The notes beneath the pieces are model-generated. The model had not been told where the DNA came from and made no database searches. It saw only the letters and a list, made by a program, of their open reading frames with translations. A stretch of 64,000 bases of DNA from Allolobophora icterica (lineage: Eukaryota; Annelida; Clitellata; Crassiclitellata; Lumbricidae), in the NCBI GenBank assembly GCA_963556255.1, contig OY744610.1, forward strand, positions 12,882,088 through 12,946,087, written 5' to 3'. Below are positions 12,838 to 24,071 of the stretch, one piece after another. Within the stretch, counting starts at the first letter, position 1; each line of letters opens with the position of its first letter. The translations under genes were made by a program, and so were the position numbers.

Positions 12838-13378
12838 GTACTGAAAGAAGATCTTTCTTCAGTTATGGTGGCAATCGGTGTTATGTCCGAGCGATCGGCT
12901 AACACTCTTCGGGGTCTTTTAGTATCGCCTGCATGCGTGGGTTGTTCGTATTTTATCTCGATTATCACACGATAATCCCGTGAGTGAATGCCGTCCTCCT
13001 CTCTCTCTTGAGTGAATCCTCCGTCCAACCGATTCCTCTTCCCGTGAGTGAATGCCGTCCTCCCTCCAGTCTTCGCACTTCCTCCTTCTCCCCTTTCGCC
13101 CTGACCTGTCATTCATCCATCCCTCTCCCAATCTCGCTCTCCTTTCGGTCGCGCTATCATTCCTTCGCCCCTCCTTCTCTCTGCTCCCCCTCTTATGACA
13201 CCCGGTTTGGCCCTAATGTCAGTCAAGTCTTATCTGATCTTGACTCTACATTTTTCATTAGTGTTCTACATCAAATACTAAGCAACACAGTATACTAATG
13301 CTACATAATAATACTAATATATTTCGTAATACTAATGTATATAAATTATATTATATATCGTCCATGACTATCACTACA
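12838..13378. mobile_element. Unassigned 0.54-kb insertion in copy 1
   Basis: Copies 2 to 4 read GGACGAATAT or GGACAAATAT straight through this point. Here ACAAAT occurs on both sides (12832-12837 and 13379-13384), with 541 bp of unrelated sequence between. The insert has internal repeats of GTGAGTGAATGCCGTCCTCC and an AT-rich right end. There is no coding sequence and the family is not recognised. Confidence 0.6.
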
Positions 13379-14514
13379 ACAAATATCTGAAGGCTTTAAC
13401 AAAGCCGAAATGTATTGCGCCAATGATCAGTCAGGTATTTATTTCAATTCTACCACAGAGAACATTCTTTCCCGACCAGATTTATTGACAGATGTCATAG
13501 GCACAATTGAAAATTCTTTGAAAGTTACAAAAAGAGTAATTGATGTTCTGATGGAAAATGCTCTAGAAAATATGATTTCATTCTACACTGTCATCCTTAA
13601 AGACTTTGGCATCCAGTGTTGCACTGTTGACTGCTATCTTGCTTTGTACCTTTACAAGTGTTGTCAATATGATGAAGTGCAGCATTTATGTGAACGAATT
13701 CGGCGGGAATCTGATCTTCAGACCGATTTGCGAATGTTTGGTTTTTGCAACCAATTGACTCGTTTTTCGATCGAGTAGTACAATCGCTGCTTGGATTTCA
13801 CACACTCTTTTATTATTTATCACCTCTGAATGACGATATGCGGAAAGCTGAGTTAGCTGCTGCTTCAACGTTTCCACACTGGTTTGCCTATAATATGGAT
13901 GGTCCACACAAATGATCTCTCGTGTTTTCTTCAGTGTCAATACTCCATTAAATGTCACTATTTTCTCGGAAGACATTTTCTTGCAAGATATTTGAGAATC
14001 AGATGTTGTATCGACTTCAATCTTCCGTATGCAGAAGAAAGGACTGAATTTGCTGCTAAGAAAACCAATCTTCCGTTTGAACACATCATTCGTAATTTTC
14101 TTCTACAAGAGCTTCGTTCTGTTACGAAATAATTCAAGAGTTTCATCTTATCAATGAGGAAATTCTATTCTCATATGAAATTTTCTTTCCACGATATGTG
14201 ATTCCGTACTGGCTTTTGACTCGGCTATCAACCTTTATCGATTTAGAGCCAATCTAGTCTTGTAGGTTTTCTGCTGATAGGTTATGGAGCCCCAAACAGT
14301 AAGCCATTATCATCTTGGTGAACTTTGCCGTATTTTTGCCCTGCTCCATAAGGGTCGAGGCATTCGAGAGGAAGGACTCGGCGCTACAGAATCACCATAA
14401 GTCAGGCAATCGAAGGCATCTTCTGTGTGCGCGACCCTCTAGATGGGAGTTACCTTTGCTAAAAGGCCTTCGAGTGAGGCACGTGCTAATGACCGGCTTT
14501 GTCCTTTCTTTGTA

Positions 14515-15290
14515 CACTGTGTCCCGATGAAAAGTAGACCCCAAGAAAAGTTTCATAACTGTCATAGCGTTTAGCATTTGCCTGAAATTTTAAACACAGG
14601 AACACTAGCCATATTACCACCAAATCGTAACGCCGTTTGGAAATGTTGATGAGTTTGTCAAGTTTATCAACGTTTGAGATGCAGTACTGAAAAGAAGAAA
14701 TTTCCAACATACAAGAGCCATAAGGAAGTGAAGTTCAGCTACAGCTGGTGTTCAAAATGTCCTCCTTGTTCACGGACACACGACCGTAGATGTGGACGTC
14801 ACTGTTTGATGGCCAGGTCGATGATCACATGGTCAAACAGCTGCCACTCTTCAATCAGATGCGCCCTCAGGTGATCAACGTCACGAATGCGGGAACGATA
14901 AACGCGCTCCTCCAGTATACTCCAGATTTGATAGTCAACTGGATTGAGGTCTGGACTGTTGGGCGGCCACAGCTGCGGGGATATGAAGTCGGGTGTCTCC
15001 CGGGACAGCAGAGCAATGGTCTCACGTGCTCGGTGTCTTGTTAAATGTGAAGTAGCCGCCCAAAGAAAAGTAGACCCCTAAACGCTTGTCAAAAATTTGT
15101 ATGTTGGAAATTTCCCCTTTTCAGTTCTGCATCTGAAACGTTGATAAACTTACCAACATTTCCAAACGGCGTTACGATTTGGTGGTAATATGGCTGGCGT
15201 TGCTTTGTTTAAAATTTCAGGCAAATGCTGAACGTTTTGACTGAGTTATGACTCTTTTTCTTGGGGTCTACTTTTCATCGGGACGCAGTG
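14515..15290. mobile_element. Tc1/mariner-type element with long inverted repeats
   Basis: The 776-bp element is bounded by TA (14513-14514 and 15291-15292). The paralogous flank at 47.33 kb (TTTGTAGATCCAAC) shows a single TA. Ends are CACTG.GTCCCGATGAAAAG and its complement. The long inverted repeats run to about 14717 at the left and start near 15090 at the right. The short internal part carries on the minus strand the motif PDLNPVDYQIW (about 14915-14960), typical of the catalytic region of Tc1/mariner-superfamily transposases. The rest of the transposase is gone, so the element is an internal-deletion derivative. Confidence 0.9.
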
Positions 15291-15721
15291 TAGATCCAAC
15301 TCCATGGCAGCAGTCACGAGGCGAGTAGGCATGGCTGTGTAATATTATGCAAGTGTAAATGTACACGTTTTCTGTAGCGACAGTATGACCTCGACCCTGC
15401 TTATTTTCCAAAGAATTGATTGGGTGAGATCCTTGAACACCGTTGCCCGTTTGAATTGCTGTCATGTCATGTAACCCTCTAAGGGACAAGATTTATTTGG
15501 GTCTGCAAAATGTTCAAAACCAACACAAATGTATTGTCAAAGGTTCTCCTGTCAACATAATGTAGTTGATTTGATACTCAGAAGTACACATTTGCATTAA
15601 GGCTACTTTTAATCTATGGGACATATAATGTCCAATTGTCCGTTAGGCAGTAAAAATACATTTTTTTTAGCAGTCTTGGAAATTGTTGGACTATTTTGGT
15701 TAAATGTCACATTATGATCAT

Positions 15722-15931
15722 TCACAATTTAGCAGCTAATTGAATTGCACAGTTATGATAGTTGGTTAGTGTGGAACTCGATGAAACAGTTACCGTCAGT
15801 TTGCAAACACAGAGCAATACTACTGTCCAGGTTGCACACTGAAATCTTGACCGGTTATCTTTACCCCTCCTGTTACAAAGCTTGCATCTCTTACTGTTGG
15901 GCATGATGTGAGGCAAATGATCATGTATCAT
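15722..15931 (-). pseudogene. piggyBac transposase C-terminal cysteine-rich remnant
   Basis: The minus-strand frame of about 70 residues reads H-x-P then KRCKLCNRRGKDNRSRFQC, a second cysteine patch (LLCVCKLT) and a final NYHN. Spaced C-x2-C pairs, a following LCV and a terminal H are the pattern of the Zn-binding tail that ends piggyBac transposases. The catalytic DDD region is not recognisable upstream, so this is a relic. Its orientation gives the element's orientation. Confidence 0.7.
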
Positions 15932-16106
15932 CGCTGGAGACGCCTTTACCTTGATGGCTACGGTCGAAAAGTATTCTTTCTGGAAGTATAATTATCTATG
16001 AGACCATGAACCACCTGCTGTCTGAACTATAAATTTGTTACTTTGGTTTCCCCGTTGTGAGACTTCTAATTCAAGGAGCCATTCACCACGGTTGTGTCCA
16101 GGCTAT

Positions 16107-16484
16107 CATAGGCGTAATTTGTGGGGTACGAGGATACCCCTACACCCCCACTTTTTGGACTGGTGATTCCGTACCCCCCCCCCACTTGTCAAACAATGCC
16201 AATCAATATTTTATTATTGTGCCTTCTCAGAGATTACAGCCTCCGCCTTGCTTTTTTATGTAGACAGAGTGAGAAGTATGTACCACAAAATAGGAAAGTA
16301 CTTAGATACATAGGTAAACCGAGAGCCAGACAAACTGAGTGAAGGCAGTCAGACAGGCAGATTTTCAGCCACACCGGTCACGCGGCAGACTTATCTCCGT
16401 AACCGGCCCGCAGGCGCCACAGATTTCTGACATCACCCTCACTCTCTGCCTTACCCCACTTTTTAGACCAGAGTTACGCCCCTG
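16107..16484. mobile_element. hAT-like MITE nested in the piggyBac element
   Basis: Ends are CATAGGCGTAA at the left and TTACGCCCCTG at the right. The 8-bp flanks are CAGGCTAT and CGGACTAT, with 6 of 8 positions alike. It is about 380 bp, with C-rich internal tracts and no coding sequence. Confidence 0.6.
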
Positions 16485-17299
16485 CGGACTATCACATAGG
16501 ATTACCATTCTAAGATAATACTTGTATCGGCACCAAATATCTATTCCATTGTGTGATTTAGCTAGTCTGCCAAAGCGACATTTTCGCCTTTTCGTGTACA
16601 GGCATTTTATGACATTGCGTAAAGGACAATGGGACAAAGATGTCCTATGAAGATTTTCTACAATATCTGCAAAACTGTGACAGGAATGGCTCTTGTCAAT
16701 GAATAACCTCTTTTGTGAAGAGTCAATATACATTATTTAAAAGTTTTGTATCGTATTACTCCTCTGTCAGAAGAAATAAAAAATTACAAAGTTTATATTT
16801 TATTGAAAAAATTAATAATCTTAAAAAAAAGATATTTGGTCCATAATGTGTTCGGGAACGCAACGAAAGGTCACATTTACATTGATGAAAGACTTAACAA
16901 ATAAATAAAATCGTTAAACAAACCAATTTGCTCCATCTAATCAACCCACATACTTTTTTCTGATATGGGACATTATGTCCCATATCCCTTACAGGGTTAA
17001 GGTCCCCGGGAACAAATCGTACTAGCCCGAGGTTAAAACCTCTGAAATAATCTACCATCGAGTGGCGACCGGAAACTCGCACACAGAGGAGCGTGGGACG
17101 TACGTCCTAACCAATGTAGATAATTGAGAGAATAGTTCTTTCACTAAAAAACCTGTCGAATCCACGCGAATAAATTATTATCAAGCCATCTAAGTTTAGG
17201 CCTAATGTTCTTCAAGTGAATACATCACCGGATACAAACTTTAGAGTAATTGGAAATCTGCCTAGCGTGATTCTTGTAATTGGAATTGCAAATAACAAT

Positions 17300-17400
17300 T
17301 TCTATTGCGTCGGTGTCTAATGCACAAGGCATCAACCGATGACGCACCAAAAACCAAGCCACAGTCAGGTCGGTTGCGATCAGTCCTACAAGACAATCGC
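17300..17400. repeat. Short interspersed repeat, 'GTCTAATGCACAAGGCATCAACC' family
   Basis: The block beginning GTCGGTGTCTAATGCACAAG, followed by GGCATCAACCGATG.CGCACC, recurs at about 35502, 39465 (decayed) and 47840. It is probably a SINE or LINE-tail fragment. The copies at 17.3 and 47.8 kb also sit in paralogous flanks, so those two may derive from one insertion. Confidence 0.6.
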
Positions 17401-17449
17401 ACTTAGAGTATCGTCCTATGTGTATAAGTAATCATGCTTCTAGATGGCA

Positions 17450-18672
17450 GGAATTAGCATAACATATTTGACACCCTCTTGTAACTACATCTTGCGGATC
17501 ACGCAACGGATCACGCGACCTCCCACCTGCAGATCACGTGAGTGACGTTTGAAAGTTCAGTTATGCATGCCAACAATCATAGGCATTCATTTGAAAGGTG
17601 ATCTCGATGTCCACTTTAGGTTTTCTACTACGAGGAATTTGATAAGTCCATGTTTGACGCTGTGCGATAAATATGCTCTGGACCACGTGAATATTCATAT
17701 CTCCACAGCGATGAGTCTTAGAAAGTTGATGTCTTTGTCCAAACTAGGGTTTTGCGACATGAAGGATAAACCATAGGGCAAATCTATAGAGGCTTGTGTA
17801 ATAATTGGGCAACTTCTCGCACAGGATGTACATGTACTAATAATACCTATCTAAACGAATCACAGTTTAATGGAAAGCCAAAATACAATGGAAGTATGAA
17901 TGGAGACGGGAGAATATAACCTTTCATACAAGAAAGAATGATTACAAGGTAAAGTTCACGTAACACATAAGCTACGCCCTCTTCCAAAACCAGGTCTCGA
18001 GGTTCAGAGGAATTGCAAACACCGACTCAGCATTCGAAAGACACGTTTACAACGCTTTGAGCAATTTACAATGTAAGACTAGAATAGGATCATTTGCAGA
18101 CCCCAAAACAATGGAATCCTGTACGTATCTATGACTTCCTCTGAGGAAAGCTCAATGGACAGCTCTTCTTCTCTGATGCCTAAGTTTGGGCCTCTGAGGC
18201 CCACGAAATCTGAGTCAGGCTGCGGGAAGTTCTGATTCCAATAGCATCAAAGTAATCCGAAAAGATTGGACTTTCTGCTTGATCTAAGCGACATCATGGA
18301 ATTTACAAATGGAACGGAACAGAAAAAGACCGAGAGCTGAATACCATTCTGGTTCGAGTTACACCAAGGACATCCAGTGAGCGAATTTCATCTAATTACT
18401 TCTGTAGCGCCGTTGTCATAATGCACAAGAAATGGATCTATGGTCGTTTCAAGTGAAACCTTGGTCAAAGTCGTAATACTTTGGAGAAAGCAGGTGCGAT
18501 AAACAAGTATAAGCAGAGAAAGGAGAGAAGCAAGGGTGCATTTCTATAGACCTGTTTTGATTCAAACAAAACTAATAGACACCTCACATCGCATCGCAAA
18601 CTTCCATATAAGCCTCAATTGTTAAACAGCTTATTCTCACTTCCACCTCACCTAACAATTAGCTTACTATCA
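17450..18672. other. Intergenic region upstream of the intact gene
   Basis: No gene or recognisable repeat was identified. Short open frames here have no supporting features. It could contain non-coding 5' exons or the promoter of the intact gene, but no TATA box or donor site stood out convincingly. Confidence 0.4.
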
Positions 18673-18674
18673 TG

Positions 18675-18912
18675 GGCGGCGATCTAGGGTGATCGAGGGG
18701 ACAAGATCACCACCTTTAACAGTGGGGGACACACCATACATCTGACCCCCAAATTTTGAAGAAACCCCAGAAAAGTCAAACAATTTTTTTAGCGCGTGAG
18801 CGCGAAAAAAATGCTTGGACCTCTTCTTTGAGCAGATTGAGTTCAAAACTCTATCTTCATCAGATTAGTTAAAAAGTGTCCCCCCACCTGTCACACAAGA
18901 TCGCCGCCAGTG
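18675..18912. mobile_element. MITE with GGGCGGCGATC ends
   Basis: About 240 bp with GGGCGGCGATC at the left and GATCGCCGCC at the right. Internally it has GGGGGACACACCATAC, GAAACCCC and GCGCGTGAGCGCGAAA. Related copies are at 33.10-33.32 kb (inverted, damaged) and 53.70-53.97 kb (inverted). Short inverted ends and no coding sequence suggest a MITE. Confidence 0.7.
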
Positions 18913-19196
18913 CTTACCATGCACCAAGTTGCGTTCTTTGCCAGATTGCTTTAGAAATAAACGAAAAATTTTTGATTGATTGAACGAGAATGATGACTCT
19001 TATTCGTTGTGTTAGAGTCGGAAACGTCTTCAAATAAATGCTTAGCTGAAGGTAGATTGCCGACTAAACTTTATTGGTCGAAATGTGAGTGTGATGGTGC
19101 TTTTAGCGTGATATGGGTAATAACTAGAATTCTGTTACTACTGCTTCTGATGATGAATATGATGAGGTTTTACGATAGAGATGTCTTTTATTTAGG
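18913..19196 (+). promoter_or_regulatory. Leader of the intact gene with a splice-acceptor-like site at the ATG
   Basis: The sequence just before the start codon is TGTCTTTTATTTAG followed by G and ATG. This is a pyrimidine-rich tract ending in AG two bases before the start, so a 5'-UTR intron probably ends at 19195 and the whole protein is encoded by one exon. An upstream 63-codon frame overlaps the ATG and is probably not meaningful. This is an inference from the consensus only. Confidence 0.45.
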
Positions 19197-22067
19197 ATGA
19201 CGGAATATGCGGATAAATCGATTGAAGAAATGATATCAGAGTGCATCGTTGGTACATGTCAATTGCTCCAAAAGTCGGTTTCTTTCGTTACTGATCGCAT
19301 GCATGACTTAATGGTGTCCACAGACACTGCACCAACAGGATATATGATCTTGTGTGGCAGCGCCGCGGAGTTTTACATCCGACCACTGAAGTCATGTATT
19401 GACGACACCGATTCCTTAATTTCTGAAACTGGTGAGCTGGCCTTCAGTGGCGACTTCCCAGTGTTGCCAAATGATATGAGTGGCCTGGCAGATACGATCA
19501 AGTGCTACAAGATTGAATCATATGAAAATTATCCAGGTTTTGTTCGAGTACAATTTTGGGGCGAAATGAACTATGATTGGAAATATAAAAATTACGAATT
19601 TAAGCGTACAGCTCTTCTAGACGGCTGCATAGCGTTAGATATATCTACTCTTTCAAGGACGAACTTCACTAGTACGGTGTATGGAAAAACTTTGCGAAAC
19701 TCTGCTCAGGGTCCAGCAATTAAATGTCAATCAGATGCTTATGGTTGTCTTGGATTTGATGCGGTTATGAACGTGTGGAGCCCTCAGTGGCCTAAAGAAG
19801 CCAAAAATTGGCCCATTCGACCAAGAAAATTCGGATGGCCGACAACTGATACAATTTCGGAAGTTGTACAAAATGGTTGTCATGTTGTATGCGTGCAGCA
19901 TCGTTCCTGCAGAGACGATATAGGGCAGTGGAGATTATCATTTTCATTCGCCGAAGTAATATTACTTCAGAGTTGCACTAAAGTTCAGCAGATTGTCTAT
20001 CATTTGCTGAGATTCTTCGCCAAGAGAGAATTAATACAAAAGGATTGTCCAAAGGAGGATGAGGTTCTCTGTCCATATCATTTAAAGACGTTGATGTTAT
20101 GGACTTGTGAAGAGATGTCACCGGAATGGTGGAACCCATCTTCTGTTATTGCGATCTGCAGTGAGTTGCTACGAAAGCTTTCAGAATGGTTAAAGAGGAG
20201 ATACTGTCCGAACTATTTTATTCCTGAAGCAAATTTATTTCATGAACCATTGAGCTCCACAACGCTTGACAAAACACAGAAACGACTACATGAGTTCCGC
20301 AATTCTGGCATTCTTTGTAATTGGTTTATAGATAATTACATACTGCCATTCATTCAGACAAATTTCGAAGTCGAAGAGACCTCGGACGTATTCACATATT
20401 TTATGGATTACATTCTGGCTCTCGATGAAGTTCGGAGAGAGAGGAAATTGCAAACAGCTGATTGGTTGTTTTCTTGCATGTTCGCAGCTTCTCACGGAAT
20501 TTGTCGTCCTATTGTTAAAAGTGGGGCAAGTACAGGACTGCGCCTGAACTTACGAACTGATTGTAATGTACTACATATTAATCCTAAAATGTACATTAGA
20601 ATAGCAAATCTCACAGCAGACAACGTCTCATGTTTCATGTACTGTGACATTCTTCTGTATACTTTGCACGCCACATATGGTTTAAGTTGCGGAAAGATTT
20701 CATGGGATAGCAGTCTCTTAGTCGAATTGGTCAATGCAATTTCAATGCAACCGAAAATTATAAGATCTCGGTATCATAATTTTCCGAAACCGTATACAGC
20801 TGAAAGTTGTCAGTTTCAATTTCTACGCGCCCAGGATCTCATGCAAAATATAACTGGATCAAATAGCCGTTCTGAATTTAAACTGCTGTCTTTCATGTCA
20901 AAAGAGTTCATGAGAAAAGCTTTAGAATACGTCGATTGTAAATCGAACGGCATTGCACCTGCAGCTTTGGCCTATCTGGCTGCTCTCCATTTTGCCACAT
21001 CAGATTACCGACAAACAATACGTTTCTGCCTGGCAGTACTCACAGATCAGACTCCTCAAAAGGATAAGGAAATACTGAACGCAGGTTGTTTGCTGTTTAT
21101 GGACGATGTCGTAAGAATCGTTGGATTGTGTGTGCTTCGCAGGAAGATTACAAACAATAATCTTCATTACATTGGAAGGCGTCTTTACCTTGATCTTCGT
21201 CTTTCACCAAATGTGTTCGTTCATTATTTGGCTGTATTATCTGCCGAAAGAATATCCAAACATTTCGATATTTATCATTATTTGCCTGATTCAGTATTTC
21301 CTATGGACGAATATCTGAAGGCTTTAACAAAGCCGAAATGTATCGCTGCGATGAAGTCAGATACGCGTGTCAATGCTAAAAGACAGATCGTTTACCACAG
21401 AACAGATGGTTTGGAAGAAATCGAAGCTTCTGCTGTTGATCCTGTGATTGTCAAAGAAAATGTAATTGATGCTTTAATGGAATATGCTTTAGAATATTTG
21501 GCAACATTCTACAATGCGATTCACAAAGAGTTTGGTATCCAGTGCACCACTGTCGACTGTTATCGTGCTTTGTACCTGTGCAAGTGTCGCCAATACGATG
21601 AAGTGTTGCATTTCTGTGAAAGAATTCTTCGTGAACCTGATCTGCAGAGTGATTTGAAGGAACTTTCATTAGGGAATATTTTGGTAATACCACCCTTTGA
21701 CACATTGTTTGATGGAGACGTACAGTCGCTGCTTGGATTTCACACACTCTTTTATTATTTATCAACTCTGAATGGCGATATGGGGAAATCTGTGCTAAAT
21801 TCAACGTTTGCACTCTATTTTTCCCAAATTATGAAAGATCGTCATAATGAGATCTCGTCTTTCCTTCAATGTCAATACTACATTAAATGTCACTATTTCA
21901 TTGAAAAACAATTTCTTGCAAGATATTTGAAACTCAAATGTTGTATCGACTCCAATCTTCCGTATTTAGAAGCAATGACTGAATTCGCTTCTCAGAAAGC
22001 TTTTCTTCCGTTTGAACACATCATTCGCAGGTTTATTCTGCAAAAGCATCGTATCATTAACAAGTAA
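19197..22067 (+). CDS. Mab-21-domain (cGAS/cGLR-like) nucleotidyltransferase-fold protein with a long C-terminal extension
   Basis: This is an uninterrupted 956-residue frame and the only intact member of the array. Residues about 1-45 are helical leader. CGSAAEF (53-59) is the G-S motif, followed by DDTD (D70, D72) as candidate metal-binding acids and D188 in GFDAVMNV as the candidate third. QWRLSFSFAE (244-253) and PYHLKTLMLWTCEE (293-306) are Mab-21 family signatures, as is the surrounding WP..A..WP.R.R..GWP pattern. In this superfamily, active members make cyclic-dinucleotide or related second messengers on sensing nucleic acid, whereas Mab-21-like members often lack shown activity. Activity here is therefore unproven. 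Residues about 380-956 are a cysteine-rich, mostly helical region with TPR-like stretches (AALAYLAALHFATSDYRQ; TVDCYRALYLCKCRQYDEV). No signal peptide or membrane segment is seen. The start follows an acceptor-like AG, and the next methionine (M12) is a possible alternative. Confidence 0.85.
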   Translation: MTEYADKSIEEMISECIVGTCQLLQKSVSFVTDRMHDLMVSTDTAPTGYMILCGSAAEFYIRPLKSCIDDTDSLISETGELAFSGDFPVLPNDMSGLADTIKCYKIESYENYPGFVRVQFWGEMNYDWKYKNYEFKRTALLDGCIALDISTLSRTNFTSTVYGKTLRNSAQGPAIKCQSDAYGCLGFDAVMNVWSPQWPKEAKNWPIRPRKFGWPTTDTISEVVQNGCHVVCVQHRSCRDDIGQWRLSFSFAEVILLQSCTKVQQIVYHLLRFFAKRELIQKDCPKEDEVLCPYHLKTLMLWTCEEMSPEWWNPSSVIAICSELLRKLSEWLKRRYCPNYFIPEANLFHEPLSSTTLDKTQKRLHEFRNSGILCNWFIDNYILPFIQTNFEVEETSDVFTYFMDYILALDEVRRERKLQTADWLFSCMFAASHGICRPIVKSGASTGLRLNLRTDCNVLHINPKMYIRIANLTADNVSCFMYCDILLYTLHATYGLSCGKISWDSSLLVELVNAISMQPKIIRSRYHNFPKPYTAESCQFQFLRAQDLMQNITGSNSRSEFKLLSFMSKEFMRKALEYVDCKSNGIAPAALAYLAALHFATSDYRQTIRFCLAVLTDQTPQKDKEILNAGCLLFMDDVVRIVGLCVLRRKITNNNLHYIGRRLYLDLRLSPNVFVHYLAVLSAERISKHFDIYHYLPDSVFPMDEYLKALTKPKCIAAMKSDTRVNAKRQIVYHRTDGLEEIEASAVDPVIVKENVIDALMEYALEYLATFYNAIHKEFGIQCTTVDCYRALYLCKCRQYDEVLHFCERILREPDLQSDLKELSLGNILVIPPFDTLFDGDVQSLLGFHTLFYYLSTLNGDMGKSVLNSTFALYFSQIMKDRHNEISSFLQCQYYIKCHYFIEKQFLARYLKLKCCIDSNLPYLEAMTEFASQKAFLPFEHIIRRFILQKHRIINK

Positions 22068-23993
22068 CTCGAGTTTTATCGTATCAGTGACCAAATCCGG
22101 TTTTCAAATGAAATTTATCTTTCCGTGATATGTGATTCCGAAGACTGAAACTAACTCACCGGATATAGACCGCGTGACCGGGCTATTGACGTTTATCAAT
22201 CAGTCAAAGTTAAAAGAGAATCTTATGGAGAGTCATTCTGCTGTATAGACTTAGAGGAACACAACATACACTTTGCCTTGTCAGTGCGGAGATTTGAGGC
22301 TCGACTGATAAGATCTGCAGACCTACTGTAAATAATAAGCCAGTTTCGTCGTAGTGATGAGAAAACCGTTGCTGTATTCCTGCGCTGCGCCTTAGGGAGG
22401 GAGGCATTGGAGAGGAAGGACTCAGCGCTGCAGCACCACCGTATGACCTTCAGGCTTCATTGGTGTCAGCAACTTTCGACATGCGAGTTCACTATTCCAA
22501 AAACAGACCCAGGTTAATTTTTTGCTGTTAATCCTCACTACCTTCTCCTTCAACGTCTGTTTCACAGATTAATTATAATCAGTTGCACTCGGGCGCCTGT
22601 GTTTCTATATTATACAGGCAACTAGGGAGAAAACTGGCTCCATATAAATCCTTATTTGTATATTTTATTTTAAAAAAATTGCAAATGAGCGATGACTCAG
22701 CCTTTAGAGCTCAAGGTTCTTCTAAACAAAATTATCTATAACGGAAGATAACGTTGTCACAATATGCGTTAGCAGTTGTCAGTTTTTTCTTAGTAGTTGA
22801 AATCTGAGCATTGGAGGAAAGGTAAGACATTAAGAACGTACGGAATGCGCTGCTTTCTTCTTTAAGAAATTACTTCCAGTAGTTAAATCATCATTTTGTT
22901 ATAATCCATAAAACCGTGTAACAAGTTGAAGTCAATATAACTAATTAACAGTTTAGGGTTAGCAACGGAAGTTGTAGATACAGTCAATGTAGAAACTTTG
23001 GTGGCTATTGCAATGAATAAGCTTAGGGGCCTGCTCACAACGGTCAGTTTCTTTTGTTAGTTTGGCGCTCAATTTTTATTATAATAGTTGCAGAAAAACT
23101 ATGACTCCCTTAAAATAGTTGAATTCTTTCCCAAAAAGTGCCAAAACACACGATCATAATTAAATTGTTCCATTTGACTTCCATTGTACCTTCTATGACC
23201 TATCTTATTACGGCACCTCTTTTGAGCCTTCTAAAGCGCATAGTTTCATAGACTATATTCTGGTTTCATACAATCAACAGATTGTGCCACGTTCACATGA
23301 ACTATGGGAACGCTGTCCATTTATAATCTGTATTCATCTTGTTTTCGTATAAATTAGAATGGCCACATCTATGAATTTCATGATGTTCAATATCTTTGCA
23401 CTTTGAGGCCTTGTACTGACATCATGTATAGGGGCCTAGTTCAAGTATTATTGACTTTCCAAGGCTAATCATTTCATAGAACTTAATGTAGCTTTTAAAT
23501 CAAAGCGAAATAAATAATGTCTGAACTTGAACAGAGTGTCATCTTAAATGGACGATTTCATCAAAGCATTGACAGCCAAGCAGAGGCTAATCATTTCCTG
23601 ATGCTTTATGTAACTTTTTAATCTTGACGAAATAAACAATGTGCAAACATGAACAAAGTGTCATTTTAAATGGGCGACATCTTTCGAGAATCGCTGCGAA
23701 AATGCGTTGACAGCCAAGCAGTGAGTATATTATCGGTTGTCTGCTGCAGTCCGTCTGAGCTGCCTAAGGCTCACCTGCTCTTAATGAACTCCAGGCTGGA
23801 CCAGGCTACAATTTACATAGATAGGAGCTAAGAGGAGGTGCTGCTGGTGGATTTTCAGACAATGACAATGACGTGGCCTTCAGCACAGATGGCTGTAATG
23901 TCAGTGACTACTTACTGTGAACATCATGTGATGACGGCAATATGAATGACGAGGACGACTACGATGATGACTAGATTGGGTTACTGTCATCAT

Positions 23994-24071
<78 letters not shown>

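Larger units (their letters stand above)
6430..14131 (+). pseudogene. Mab-21-like copy 1, interrupted pseudogene
   Basis: Pieces match the intact 956-codon gene in order: about 6430-6925, 8799-10185, 12696-12837 and 13379-14131. The first piece holds the G-S motif (CGSAAEF) and the following D-A-D acid pair, then stops after PGFIR where the intact gene reads on. The other pieces carry frameshifts and stops. Homology begins about 20 codons into the intact gene. Three insertions explain the gaps: hAT at 6926-8798, LINE at 10186-12695 and an unassigned insert at 12838-13378. The C-terminal end is preserved up to the equivalent of the normal stop codon. It is closest to copy 4, both in coding sequence and in the 3' flank. 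It cannot make the full protein. Confidence 0.9.
15475..16996 (-). mobile_element. piggyBac-family element, decayed
   Basis: Termini are CCCTCTAAGGGACA at the left and, on the opposite strand at the right, CCCTGTAAGGGATATGGGAC. TTAA flanks the right end (16997-17000) and GTAA, a one-base change, the left. The empty paralogous site near 47.52 kb reads CCATTTAAGATCC, with TTAA present. These are hallmarks of piggyBac elements. A transposase C-terminal remnant lies on the minus strand, and a hAT-like MITE is nested at 16107-16484. Confidence 0.88.
14132..17450. repeat. 3' flank of copy 1, paralogous to 46.68-47.96 kb
   Basis: After the stop codon this region matches the flank downstream of copy 4, including GGCAATCGAAGGC.TCTTCTGTG, CCTTCGAGTGAGGCA, CAGGCACGAGGCGAG-like and ACTAGCCCGAGG blocks. 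Relative to that copy it contains two extra elements, at 14515-15290 and 15475-16996. It has no gene of its own. Confidence 0.8.

Noticed and set aside
20286..21813. Minus-strand frames inside the intact gene
   Set aside because: They overlap a long, paralog-conserved plus-strand coding frame and are shadows.
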